Of a DNA stretch of 64,000 nt, positions 1-6,794 are shown one piece after another. The position numbers and the translations under genes were made by a program. The stretch is from the NCBI RefSeq assembly GCF_003201865.1, contig NZ_QJJJ01000019.1, positions 1-64,000 on the forward strand, written 5' to 3'. Within the stretch, counting starts at the first letter, position 1. Each line of letters opens with the position of its first letter. The notes beneath the pieces were generated by a model. That model was not told the origin of the DNA, made no database searches, and worked only from the letters and a program-made list of their open reading frames with translations. The DNA comes from Methylobacterium sp. B4 (GTDB lineage: Bacteria; Pseudomonadota; Alphaproteobacteria; Rhizobiales; Beijerinckiaceae).

Positions 1-95
1 GCGTCGCCCGCTGCGTCGCCGATCAATGGAAACCATGCCGCCAGTGGGTCCTTTTTGGACGCCGATCCCGGGTCCCTTTTCAACGCCGATTGACA
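1..95. mobile_element. Terminal end of an IS21-family-like insertion sequence (rest lies left of window)
   Basis: Two 21-bp imperfect direct repeats lie at 46-66 and 70-90 (both GGGTCC-rich, both ending CGCCGAT), 24 bp apart. The second runs straight into TGACA at 91-95. Multiple terminal repeats of the GGGTCCxTTTTxxACGCCGAT type ending in TGACA (TGTCA read inwards) are the layout I know from IS21-like ends. Bases 1-45 would be the element's interior. No transposase is visible because it lies outside the window. The family assignment is by recognition only; the opposite end and target duplication cannot be seen. Confidence 0.6.
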
Positions 96-1580
96 ATCCC
101 GATCCATGAAGTCCCAGCGGAGGCCGACTCGCAGTTAAGAGCGGGTGATCAGGTCTGCAACTACAAGCATGAAGACTTTCTTGATCTATGGAAAGAGCAT
201 ATCGATACGTTCGTAGAGATAGCTAGCAGCAAATTCGAGCATATCATTTTAAACAAGCACTATCTCGCAACGCAGCGCGTTACGAGCGGCAGGAAACGCT
301 TAGAAGGCAGCTTCGCAAATATCGACGCTGACGATCTTTCGACAGTGAATAATCTGCTGGAGGAAATGTATTTGTATCTTTCTGGTTTTGAGAACGTGCG
401 CTTTAACACAATCAGCCGGTCGCTCATGCTGACCGGCCGCCATGTACCGATATTTGGCCCCTTTCCGACGCACTTCGTTCCAGAGGCAAACGCGCTATTC
501 GCTGAAAACCTTCGGTCTTACCTATTGGGGAAGCGATACATACAAGGCAACAAGTTCATATCGACCTCGCTTGAGCGGATCAGGCTTCACGAGGATCTGA
601 TCGAGGAGGCCAATGGCCTCCGAGCATCGCTTGGGCACGCATCCGGAGAGCGCGACGCTGAGCGCGCTGAGGCCGGGCGCCTTCGCTTAGAAGTCGAGCG
701 CTTGAGCTTACAGCTTGAGCAAGCCAGTGCAGATAGGGGGCAAGCCGACGCAACGATTTCGCAGGTGACGAGCGAGCGCGACGCGATCCGCGCTGAAGTG
801 GAGCGATTGGCTTCCGAGCGCGGGCATCACGACGCTGTGCTGGCGCAGATCACAAGCGAGCGTGACGCAAGCCGCGCCGAGATCGAGCGCCTGAGCGCGG
901 AACGCGGCCATGTTGATGCTCTTCTCGCGCAGACGACAAGCGATCGCGACGCGACGCACATCGAACTCAGGCGGCTGGCAGACGAGAAGGGGCACACGGA
1001 AGCCCTGCTTGCGGAAACAGCGCGAGAGCGCGACGTGTCACGAGGCGAGATCGAGCAGATCACTGCTGAGCGTAACCATTTCGAAGCCGCTCTGGCGCAA
1101 GCGACGAACGAGCGCGACGCGACGCACATCGAACTCGGGCGGCTGGCAGACGAGAAGGGGCACACGGAAGCCCTGCTTGCGGAAACAGCGCGAGAGCGCG
1201 ACGTGTCACGAGGCGAGATCGAGCAGATCACTACTGAGCGTAACCACTTCGAAGCCGCTCTGGCGCAAGCGACGAACGAGCGCGACGCGACCCGTGCTGA
1301 GGTGGAGCGATTGGCTGCCGAGCGCGAACGTCACGACACTGTGCTTGCCCAGATCACAAGCGAGCGTGACGCAGGCCGCGCCGAGATCCAGCGCCTAGAC
1401 GTAAAGCTCAGCCAATCCGAGGCTGCTCTCTCGCAAATGTCGAGTGAGCGTGACGCGATGCAGGCTGAGCTTAACAAGATGGCGGCTGAACGTATCATTA
1501 AGAACAATAAGTCCTGGACCCTGCCGCTGTTGCGCAAATCAAATCTGCGAGCGATATTATTTTCTTTAATATTATTATAA
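90..1580 (+). CDS. Coiled-coil protein, 5'-truncated by the adjacent IS end
   Basis: The frame is open from a TTG at 90 that lies inside the IS terminus, and the next in-frame Met is about 90 residues in, so the original N-terminus is probably lost. Residues 10-165 form a mixed, less GC-rich domain I cannot assign firmly. Its layout (DLW...F..., HIILNKHYLA, then VPIFGPFPTHFVPEAN) vaguely recalls the C-terminal half of SGNH-like DUF6270 proteins found in polysaccharide loci. Residues from about 185 to 470 are a Glu/Arg/Ala-rich coiled coil of 28-residue units (four heptads) starting SERDA. The end (KSWTLPLLRK then a hydrophobic tail) resembles the SWRxTxPLR motif that often follows coiled coils in surface-glycan proteins. 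Probably a remnant; function unknown. Confidence 0.55.
   Translation: MTIPIHEVPAEADSQLRAGDQVCNYKHEDFLDLWKEHIDTFVEIASSKFEHIILNKHYLATQRVTSGRKRLEGSFANIDADDLSTVNNLLEEMYLYLSGFENVRFNTISRSLMLTGRHVPIFGPFPTHFVPEANALFAENLRSYLLGKRYIQGNKFISTSLERIRLHEDLIEEANGLRASLGHASGERDAERAEAGRLRLEVERLSLQLEQASADRGQADATISQVTSERDAIRAEVERLASERGHHDAVLAQITSERDASRAEIERLSAERGHVDALLAQTTSDRDATHIELRRLADEKGHTEALLAETARERDVSRGEIEQITAERNHFEAALAQATNERDATHIELGRLADEKGHTEALLAETARERDVSRGEIEQITTERNHFEAALAQATNERDATRAEVERLAAERERHDTVLAQITSERDAGRAEIQRLDVKLSQSEAALSQMSSERDAMQAELNKMAAERIIKNNKSWTLPLLRKSNLRAILFSLILL
771..1452 (+). repeat. 84-bp coding repeats (28 residues each)
   Basis: Units begin at 771, 855, 939, 1023, 1107, 1191, 1275, 1359 and 1443, each encoding a variant of S/N-ERDA-x-R-A-E-hydrophobic over exactly 28 residues. 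The period of four heptads keeps the coiled-coil register. The units alternate in pairs, so the higher-order period is 168 bp. Confidence 0.85.
945..1280 (+). repeat. Recent 168-bp tandem duplication
   Basis: 945-1112 and 1113-1280 are nearly identical over 56 codons. They differ at only a few bases, for example AGG/GGG in the RR/GR codon and GCT/ACT in the A/T codon of the QIT-A/T-ER stretch. This points to a recent in-frame duplication of two 28-residue units and a site likely to vary in copy number between strains. Confidence 0.85.
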
Positions 1581-1676
1581 TCCCCTATCAAGAAGAAAAA
1601 ACCAGTCGCTGCTGTCGGACTTTTATTGCTTGATACTGCAACCCCTGCTCATCGGGTATCGCCTAGGTGATATCGG

Positions 1677-1707
1677 AAAAACCCCGCCGCGGCTGAGCCG
1701 GGCGGGG
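1677..1707 (-). terminator. Intrinsic terminator (leftward), second in tandem
   Basis: The stem pairs CCCCGCC (1682-1688) with GGCGGGG (1701-1707). It continues with CGGC/GCCG around a TGA loop and is followed on the minus strand by a T-run (A-run 1677-1681 on plus). It backs up the terminator at 1861-1890. Confidence 0.7.
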
Positions 1708-1860
1708 CGAGTCGTAGGGAGGAACCGCGATGGTCCACTGGTCGGGCAACCGGCTGGTCCGGGCGTGGTTCAGGCTTGGTCCGAAACCGCACCCTTCGGG
1801 CTCATGGCGCCCTTCGCTCCACGCACGGCGCCCGCACCTCCTCCGGCGTTTCCTGTGCAC

Positions 1861-1890
1861 AAAAAAGCCCCGAGGCCGAAGCCCCGGGGC
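1861..1890 (-). terminator. Intrinsic terminator of the lysis operon (leftward)
   Basis: Ten-base arms at 1867-1876 and 1881-1890 pair with one mismatch around a CGAA tetraloop. On the minus strand the stem is followed by six T (plus-strand A-run 1861-1866). It lies just downstream of the last lysis-operon gene. Confidence 0.8.
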
Positions 1891-1918
1891 GATGCGTTGA
1901 CGGATATTAACGGGGGGA

Positions 1919-2275
1919 TTAGTCGGGACGGCGCCCCGTGATCGCCTGGAGCATCTCCCGACGGGTCGCGGCCATTTCCTCGCGCATCGAGGTCACGAGG
2001 TCGTCGATGCGGCGCTCCATCCGGGTGATGACGTCGCCGGTCACGTAGGTTCGGGCGACTTCGACCTTGAAGTTGTGCAGGGCCTCGTTCTGCGCTGCGA
2101 CCTGGATCTTCACCGCCGCCATGTCGATCGTCAGCGGGGACACCGCGTCCTTCGTGCCGGCGCGCAGCTTACCAGTGATCCAGTCCGCTCCCTTGCCGAG
2201 GGCGAAGAGGAACGCGGCGAAGGCGAACACCTGCACCCAGGTGATCGGGCCGGCGGCGAGGAACGAGGTGTCCAT
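1919..2275 (-). CDS. Small phage protein with N-terminal membrane helix and coiled coil
   Basis: This is a 118-residue protein. Residues about 8-32 (WVQVFAFAAFLFALG) form one membrane helix. The rest is charged and helical, including a region with MERRIDDLVTSMREEMAATRR that looks like a coiled coil. It is the last gene of the leftward lysis cassette, 4 bp after the holin-like gene, and is followed by a strong terminator. By position and topology it could be a spanin-like or lysis-accessory protein, but there is no lipobox and the assignment is inference. Confidence 0.65.
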   Translation of the reverse strand: MDTSFLAAGPITWVQVFAFAAFLFALGKGADWITGKLRAGTKDAVSPLTIDMAAVKIQVAAQNEALHNFKVEVARTYVTGDVITRMERRIDDLVTSMREEMAATRREMLQAITGRRPD

Positions 2276-2279
2276 CGGA

Positions 2280-2696
2280 TCAGGCTTTCAGCAGGCGGGC
2301 GGCACCGGCCCGGGCCAGCGTCGTGAGTGGCGAGGAGACGAAGAAGGCCGTCAGGATCGTGGCCTCAATCGCCACGTACTCGGGCGGGAGCGGCTCGATG
2401 GGCCAGCCGAGGGCGAAAGTCTTCGAGAAGCAGATCGCCCCGAAGTGGACGGCCGGCGGGATGCCGATGCCGTAGATCAGGCCCTTGAAGGCGGGCGCGA
2501 TGGCCGCCTTCGCCTGATTGGCCGCGATCTCGGCCTGGACCATCTGCACCGCCACGTCGCGCTGCGCGTTCTGGCCGTTCTCGATGCCCTTCAGGATCGG
2601 GGTCAGCACCGAGTTGCCGAACACTTTGATCAGGCCGGAGCCGACGGCGCCGAGCGCCGACCCGATCGGGTTCGAGAGCCAGCCGAGGAGGTTCAT
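2280..2696 (-). CDS. Putative phage holin-like membrane protein
   Basis: The 138-residue protein starts at the ATG at 2696, which overlaps the stop of the upstream gene (ATGA). A Gly-rich N-terminus (NPIGSALGAVGSGLIKVFG) is followed by an amphipathic helix (QNAQRDVAVQMVQAEIAANQAKAAI). Two hydrophobic segments then follow, around IYGIGIPPAVHFGAICF and ILTAFFVSSPLTTLA. The size, the amphipathic-then-hydrophobic pattern and the position downstream of an endolysin resemble three-helix holins of the gene-transfer-agent type. A membrane pore or regulator for endolysin release is the likely role; the family is not certain. Confidence 0.65.
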   Translation of the reverse strand: MNLLGWLSNPIGSALGAVGSGLIKVFGNSVLTPILKGIENGQNAQRDVAVQMVQAEIAANQAKAAIAPAFKGLIYGIGIPPAVHFGAICFSKTFALGWPIEPLPPEYVAIEATILTAFFVSSPLTTLARAGAARLLKA

Positions 2697-2959
2697 CGGG
2701 GCGGCTCCCGCACCGGCAGGGTCGCGAGCTTCGTCGCGTAGGCGCGGGCTGCGAGACGGGCGACCGCGAGGAACGCCGCGACCTTCGTGCCAGGCAGCCA
2801 CTCCGGCAGCAGCGGGGCGAGATCGACACCGGGGAGCGCGTCGAGGACGTCGGGCAGCGCCATGAGGCCGGCGAGCAGGTAGACGCGCCAGCCCGAGGCC
2901 GCGCGCCAGCCGCGGCGCAGGCCGAGGCGGACCCGCGCGAGGAGGGGACGGGACGCCAT
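2693..2959 (-). CDS. Small phage membrane protein (lysis cassette)
   Basis: This is an 88-residue protein with a basic N-terminus (LLARVRLGLRRGWR), a hydrophobic stretch (VYLLAGLMALPDVLDAL) and a second helix (KVAAFLAVARLAARAYA). Two short membrane segments between endolysin and holin-like genes are typical of a second holin/antiholin or a small phage membrane protein. It overlaps the next gene by four bases, so translation is probably coupled. Confidence 0.65.
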   Translation of the reverse strand: MASRPLLARVRLGLRRGWRAASGWRVYLLAGLMALPDVLDALPGVDLAPLLPEWLPGTKVAAFLAVARLAARAYATKLATLPVREPPR

Positions 2960-2961
2960 GG

Positions 2962-3735
2962 TCAGGCCTTCCGGAACGCGGTGTGGATGAGGTCGTAGAG
3001 CCCGGCGAGGCCGGAGCGGACCGCGCCGCCGGTGGCCTGGACCCCGGAACGAAGAAGCCCGCCGGTGGGGGCGGGCTGAGGGGGGAGCTTAGTAGGGGAG
3101 TTCGGCGCCAAAGGTGGGGAGCTCGCGACCGAAGGTGAGGAGCTAACCTGAGGAGCTCCTGGGATCACCGAATGCCCGGCTGCACGCAGCGCATCGACGA
3201 ACTTCCCGCACTGGCCCGCGATCAGATCGTCTTTGTCCGTGCCGTTGATGATGCGTCGGGCGCCGACGGGCTCGTACCGGCCGCCGCCGAAATAGTCGGC
3301 GAGCTTCTTGCCGGTGAACCAGCCCTCGGCCATCCCCACGAAGAGGATCGCCGCCGCCACGTCGAGGCGCATGGCGAGCTTCGGCGTCTTCACCAGGTCT
3401 TCGCCGGCCCGCAGGAGGCCGAGCTGCCGCAGGCGCGTGGTCGCCTTGGCGTAGTTCGTCTCCCAGGTGAGCTGCACGAAGCCGCGCCCCCAGAAGCCGG
3501 TCGGACCGTAGGAGCGCCCCTTGCCCCGACCGTATTCCTCGATCGGCTGCATAGTGCGCGCCGTCTCGTGGAAGGTGGTGGCCAGCGCGTAGCCGAGCGA
3601 CGTGGTGCCGAGCAGGGCCGGCGCGGCGTCGAAGATCGCATCCATGCCGGCGACCTGCGAGGCTGTCAGGCGCCCGTTGAACAGGGATGTGCGCACGGCC
3701 GCATAGAAGGCGGCGCGGTTCAGGCTCGCGGCCAT
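2962..3735 (-). CDS. Phage endolysin, glycoside hydrolase family 19 (chitinase-like)
   Basis: The 257-residue protein starts at the ATG at 3735, which has GGAG 8 bases upstream; the longer open frame lacks a good site. The GH19 lysozyme/chitinase fold is indicated by ALATTFHETARTM (catalytic Glu57 after His56), by GFWGRGFVQLTWETNY, and by a C-terminal GARRIINGTDKDDLI segment typical of phage GH19 peptidoglycan hydrolases. A Ser/Pro-rich linker and a short amphipathic C-terminus follow. The family cleaves the glycan strand of peptidoglycan to lyse the host. It heads the lysis operon (endolysin, membrane protein, holin-like, coiled-coil protein). Confidence 0.85.
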   Translation of the reverse strand: MAASLNRAAFYAAVRTSLFNGRLTASQVAGMDAIFDAAPALLGTTSLGYALATTFHETARTMQPIEEYGRGKGRSYGPTGFWGRGFVQLTWETNYAKATTRLRQLGLLRAGEDLVKTPKLAMRLDVAAAILFVGMAEGWFTGKKLADYFGGGRYEPVGARRIINGTDKDDLIAGQCGKFVDALRAAGHSVIPGAPQVSSSPSVASSPPLAPNSPTKLPPQPAPTGGLLRSGVQATGGAVRSGLAGLYDLIHTAFRKA

Positions 3736-3788
3736 CGTGGTCTCCGGATTGACGAGAGGTGGTAGGCGGCGGCGCAGCGGTGGCGCGG

Positions 3789-4043
3789 CTATTGAGCAGT
3801 TCGAACAGCGGCGAGCGGCCGGTACGTCCCGAACACCCGATCCCACGCGGTGGTGATGACGCCGAAGTTCACCTCGTCACCGCGGTGATGCATCGCGTGC
3901 CGGATCTTCAGGCCGTAGAGCAGGTGGCCCGGCGCGATCCGCCAGTGATGCACGGCATGGTGGGCGGCGATGTAGGCCAGATACCCGAGGGCGAGGCCCG
4001 CGAGTACGCCCGCCGGCAGCACCAGGAACAGCGCGCCGAACAC
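3789..4043 (-). CDS. Half-size fatty-acid hydroxylase/sterol desaturase-like protein
   Basis: This 84-residue protein starts at GTG 4043 with GGGGAGG upstream. It begins with a membrane helix (ALFLVLPAGVLAGLALGYLAYIA) and then carries His clusters HHAVHH (28-33) and RHAMHH (48-53), followed by VNFGVITTAWDRVFGTY. That last block is the hallmark end of the fatty-acid hydroxylase/sterol desaturase superfamily (NFGxxTxxWDRxFGT). Family members are usually at least 150 residues with further N-terminal His boxes, so this is a half-size version, either a truncated remnant or a minimal phage-borne form. It sits upstream of the endolysin on the same strand. Activity is uncertain. Confidence 0.65.
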   Translation of the reverse strand: MFGALFLVLPAGVLAGLALGYLAYIAAHHAVHHWRIAPGHLLYGLKIRHAMHHRGDEVNFGVITTAWDRVFGTYRPLAAVRTAQ

Positions 4044-4087
4044 TGAGCCTCCCCGATCTCGCCGGAATCGACCAGGCCGACCTCGCG

Positions 4088-4387
4088 GTGCGCTTGCAGG
4101 CCGCCGCGCTCCACCAGGATCAGTGCCGGCGGCAGGCAGCGCGTCTCAAGCTGCCCAAGGGGTTCGAGTACACGGCCGAGGCCGTCACCGAGATGGACGA
4201 ACATGCCGCTTCCATCGCGGAGGGGGCGAGGCTCGCTGCTCTGGTCGCCCGCTTCGTGGTCGACGACAGCAGCGGGCGCCCAGCACCGGCCCGACGCTTC
4301 GTCCCGCACCCCTCCCGCGGTGGATTCCTCGCCTGGGTCGTCGCCGTGCTGACCGGCGCCTCATCCCGTCTCGGGAGGGCCGCATGA
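4088..4387 (+). CDS. Hypothetical phage protein with C-terminal hydrophobic segment
   Basis: The frame gives up to 99 residues from a GTG at 4088. The start is unsure because no convincing ribosome site is present, and an in-frame CTG at 4043 would add 15 plausible residues. The body is helical and charged (RLQAAALHQDQCRR, AEAVTEMDEHAASIAEGARLAALVARF), with a short hydrophobic end (GFLAWVVAVLTGA). Its stop overlaps the next start (ATGA at 4384), which supports it being real and co-translated. No family recognised. Confidence 0.5.
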   Translation: MRLQAAALHQDQCRRQAARLKLPKGFEYTAEAVTEMDEHAASIAEGARLAALVARFVVDDSSGRPAPARRFVPHPSRGGFLAWVVAVLTGASSRLGRAA

Positions 4388-4881
4388 GCACCCTCGGCAT
4401 CTACTGCGCCGATTGCGGCACCGAGTGCGAGCGCACCACCGGCCGCGAGGCCGGCGCCCGCGATCCGGACCTGATCGACGCCCAGGTTTGGGCCTGCACG
4501 GTCTGCCCGGAGGCGTGGGCCCCGTGCGCGGCCGACGGCAACCCGATCGGGCTCCCTGCCGGCGCCGAGACCCGGCACGCCCGCGCCGTCATGCGCGAGC
4601 GCCAGATCGAGCGGCTGATCGGCGAGGCCCTGCGCCACTGCCCGAACGGCCGGCCCATCGCCGAGGAGCGCGTCGCGTCCTTCCTCGCGCACGAACTGCG
4701 CCTGCCGCTGGCCGAGGCCGCGATCGACCGCCTCGACCTCACATGGTGCCGCCGCGCGTGGCTCGCCCTGAAGGGCGCCTCCTACGCCGACGCCGTGCGG
4801 CACGCTCAGACCTTCCGCCCGAGGAAGCTGGTCCCTGTCACCCTTGGCGCCCCCTCGTCTCGCGATGGAGCAGCAGCGTGA
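4384..4881 (+). CDS. Zinc-finger phage protein (DUF3268-like)
   Basis: This 165-residue protein starts at the ATG that overlaps the preceding stop. The N-terminus carries CADCGTEC and, about 35 residues later, WACTVCPEAWAPC, which can be paired Cys knuckles for zinc. They are followed by GNPIGLPAGAETRHAR, close to the arrangement of DUF3268 zinc-finger-containing phage proteins. The C-terminal half is helical and ends with a WLALKGASYADAVRHA segment. Probably a phage-encoded nucleic-acid-binding or regulatory protein; the role is not known. Confidence 0.65.
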   Translation: MSTLGIYCADCGTECERTTGREAGARDPDLIDAQVWACTVCPEAWAPCAADGNPIGLPAGAETRHARAVMRERQIERLIGEALRHCPNGRPIAEERVASFLAHELRLPLAEAAIDRLDLTWCRRAWLALKGASYADAVRHAQTFRPRKLVPVTLGAPSSRDGAAA

Positions 4882-4919
4882 ACCATTACGTGTTTTTCTC
4901 AGATGACATGTGCATTCAG

Positions 4920-5636
4920 CTAGTCCCGAAATTCGGCTTCACATCGAAGAGTGACACATTCAGTTCCAACATTTGTGCCAATCACCTGATAGCGGACGCG
5001 AATGGACACCTGTTCTTGGTGTGGGTTAACGCCACCCACGGGTGGGCGCCCAACGATATTCATATTGAGATAAAGGCTCAGCTTAGACGCCTCTGGCGCC
5101 GCCGGGCGGGTGCCAGGAATACGTCGCTGAATGCCTATGTTGCGCACCGAAGCGACTGCTGCGCCTACTCTGCCGACCACGTATTCGTTGAAGGAGTGGG
5201 TCGACAGCGCCATCCGCTGAGGCTTCAGTATCTCTATTCCAAGCAGATCCACCGGCCGTCGATTGTTGTTCACAATGTGCAGCACAATTTTTGGCGCCTC
5301 AGAGTAGAGCTCTCTGCCGCCCGGCTCGATCCAAAAATCTGGCCTAATATCGCCGATAGCTATAGCAGTCTGCTCTCGGCTGACAGCGACCTGATGCTGC
5401 ACAGCGCGCCAAGCTACGCGCGCAGCGATAAGTGCAGTTATAGCACCAAGTGTTGTCTGATATCGGTTGAGCCAAAACTCAATACATCCGAGCATTCCGG
5501 GAAACAGCGGCCCACCGCCGTCCCTAGCCGGGAGCGCGCAAACAGATCCAGACCAACTGGATGCTGTATTCGCAAGAGTGACGGCAATGCTGCCGGCGGC
5601 CGCCAGGCCGATCAACGCCCACGTATCCCTGCTCAT
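4920..5636 (-). CDS. Hypothetical membrane-anchored protein in a low-GC patch
   Basis: This is 238 residues from ATG 5636 (an in-frame ATG at 5645 and a longer frame to 5708 are alternatives). Two hydrophobic segments come first (WALIGLAAAGSIAVTLA; then around TTLGAITALIAARVAW), and the remainder is a probably beta-rich, cytosolic or periplasmic domain (APKIVLHIVNNNRRPVDLLGIEI). Base composition is clearly lower in GC than its neighbours, a sign of recent acquisition. It is encoded opposite to the flanking phage genes, like a lysogeny-expressed moron. No family recognised. Confidence 0.6.
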   Translation of the reverse strand: MSRDTWALIGLAAAGSIAVTLANTASSWSGSVCALPARDGGGPLFPGMLGCIEFWLNRYQTTLGAITALIAARVAWRAVQHQVAVSREQTAIAIGDIRPDFWIEPGGRELYSEAPKIVLHIVNNNRRPVDLLGIEILKPQRMALSTHSFNEYVVGRVGAAVASVRNIGIQRRIPGTRPAAPEASKLSLYLNMNIVGRPPVGGVNPHQEQVSIRVRYQVIGTNVGTECVTLRCEAEFRD

Positions 5637-5730
5637 CCTGCACATGCTCCACAGCGTGGCTATCGCCTGATGCTCGGCCCAATCGCAAGCCGTTGCGCTG
5701 GCTTTCACCCCTCGAGCGCGGTGTGATGCG

Positions 5731-6150
5731 ATGGTTGCCTACAGCTTCAAGAAGCGGTTCGGCCCGCCGATCCTCGCCGGCACGAAGGCGCAGACGATCC
5801 GCGCCGACCGGAAGCGCCATGCCCGGCAGGGCGAGCAGCTGCAGCTCTACACCGGGATGCGGACGAAGCACTGCCGGCTCCTCGGCCGGCCGACCTGCCT
5901 CTCCGTCATGCCCGTGCGCCTCTGCTTCTCCGAGCGCAGCGCGACCGAGCTGTTCGAGGTCGGCGGCGAGTTGCTGAGCCCGGCCCGGATGGAGACCTTC
6001 GCGCGCGAGGACGGCTTCGAGAGCGTCGAGGACATGGCCGGGTTCTGGTGGGCCGAGCACCCGCCGGAGGAGGGCGACCGCATCGCCTTCGAGGGCGTGC
6101 TGATCCGCTGGCAGCCGCTCGTCGAGGCCGTCGAGCAGCAGGCCGCGTGA
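5731..6150 (+). CDS. Phage ASCH-domain-like protein
   Basis: The 139-residue protein starts MVAYSFKKRFGPPILAGTKAQTIR, continues with QGEQLQLYTGMRTKHCRLL, and ends GDRIAFEGVLIRW. This is the pattern of small phage ASCH (PUA-like beta-barrel) proteins: a K/R-x-x-TIR entry strand, a LYTGMR segment and a closing beta-strand. ASCH domains bind RNA or nucleotides and some are nucleases or amidohydrolases; the substrate here is unknown. It overlaps the next gene by one base (TGATG), so it heads a small early operon. Confidence 0.7.
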   Translation: MVAYSFKKRFGPPILAGTKAQTIRADRKRHARQGEQLQLYTGMRTKHCRLLGRPTCLSVMPVRLCFSERSATELFEVGGELLSPARMETFAREDGFESVEDMAGFWWAEHPPEEGDRIAFEGVLIRWQPLVEAVEQQAA

Positions 6151-6443
6151 TGGGCGACCTGTTCAACCTCGATCGCGCCCTGACACCGAGCGAACGCCAT
6201 CGGCTCCGAGGCGGCACGCAGGCGAAGGGCTACGCCGCGATGCCGGGCACCGGGCCGAAGGGCGAGACCTGCGGCTCGTGCGACCACCTTGTCCGGAAGC
6301 GCCTTGCCAAGGTCTACCGGAAGTGCGGGCTGATGGAGCGGCACTGGACCGGCGGGAAGGGCACCGACGTGCTCGCGACAGCGCCGGCTTGCCGAAACTG
6401 GTCCCCAGCGCCCAGCGAGAGCGCGGGTGGGGGGCGGCGATGA
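6150..6443 (+). CDS. Small Cys-rich phage protein
   Basis: This 97-residue protein starts at the ATG that shares its A with the preceding stop. The second half has GETCGSCDHL, then KCGLMERHW, then APACRNW, giving four Cys (C-x2-C, C, C) that could bind one metal ion. Similar short Cys-containing proteins occur in early regions of Rhizobiales phages. The function is not known. Confidence 0.6.
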   Translation: MGDLFNLDRALTPSERHRLRGGTQAKGYAAMPGTGPKGETCGSCDHLVRKRLAKVYRKCGLMERHWTGGKGTDVLATAPACRNWSPAPSESAGGGRR

Positions 6444-6475
6444 AAGGGCTCGTCGCCGTGCTGAAGAGGCGGGCC

Positions 6476-6658
6476 CTAGCGCTTCTTAAGAGCTTCGACC
6501 TGTGCCGCAAGGCGCGCCTTCTTGAAGCGATGCGTCTCCGCGTCGGCATAGTCCCGACCGGTCTTCATCCCGAGCATTTCCCGGAAATCCAGCTTGCCCG
6601 ATCCGCGATAGGGTCCTGCATCTTTCGAATGAATTGTGGGGTTGATGGGCGACGCCAT
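6476..6658 (-). CDS. Small hypothetical phage protein
   Basis: This is 60 residues from ATG 6658, with GGGAGA six bases upstream, which is why this start is preferred over the longer frame to 6796. The protein is hydrophilic and ends in a charged helix (ETHRFKKARLAAQVEALKKR). It is divergent from the 92-residue gene at 6795, with about 136 bp between them, a suitable place for a phage regulatory region. No family recognised. Confidence 0.5.
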   Translation of the reverse strand: MASPINPTIHSKDAGPYRGSGKLDFREMLGMKTGRDYADAETHRFKKARLAAQVEALKKR

Positions 6659-6794
6659 GCAGTTCTCCCGATGGCCAGCGATATCGGCGGCCGTCGCACA
6701 ACTAACTCGGGCGCTGATCGGATTTTTCCAGCCAAACGTGTTGGCTCGGCCCCGGCTCCATCCACCAGCACCACCGCACGAGGGAAGGACTGAC

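Larger units (their letters stand above)
1581..1918. other. Non-coding stretch between coiled-coil gene and phage lysis operon
   Basis: It holds two intrinsic terminators for the leftward lysis operon (listed separately). I see no credible gene and no copy of the tRNA-Lys 3' end that would mark a distal attachment site. Confidence 0.6.

Noticed and set aside
827-1398. Long open frames on both strands over the coiled-coil repeats
   Set aside because: They follow the 84-bp repeat in other frames and have Arg/Ser-rich translations; they are shadows of the repeat.
771-1452. CRISPR-like periodic repeats
   Set aside because: Repeats are in-frame coding units with no unique spacers between them.
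1581-1918. Distal attachment site (copy of tRNA-Lys 3' end)
   Set aside because: Only a chance CCTAGG match is present; no stretch resembles the tRNA T-arm and acceptor sequence.
6440-6793. Rightward frame starting ATGA after the four-Cys gene
   Set aside because: It overlaps the minus-strand 60-residue gene, which has a better ribosome site and a more protein-like translation.
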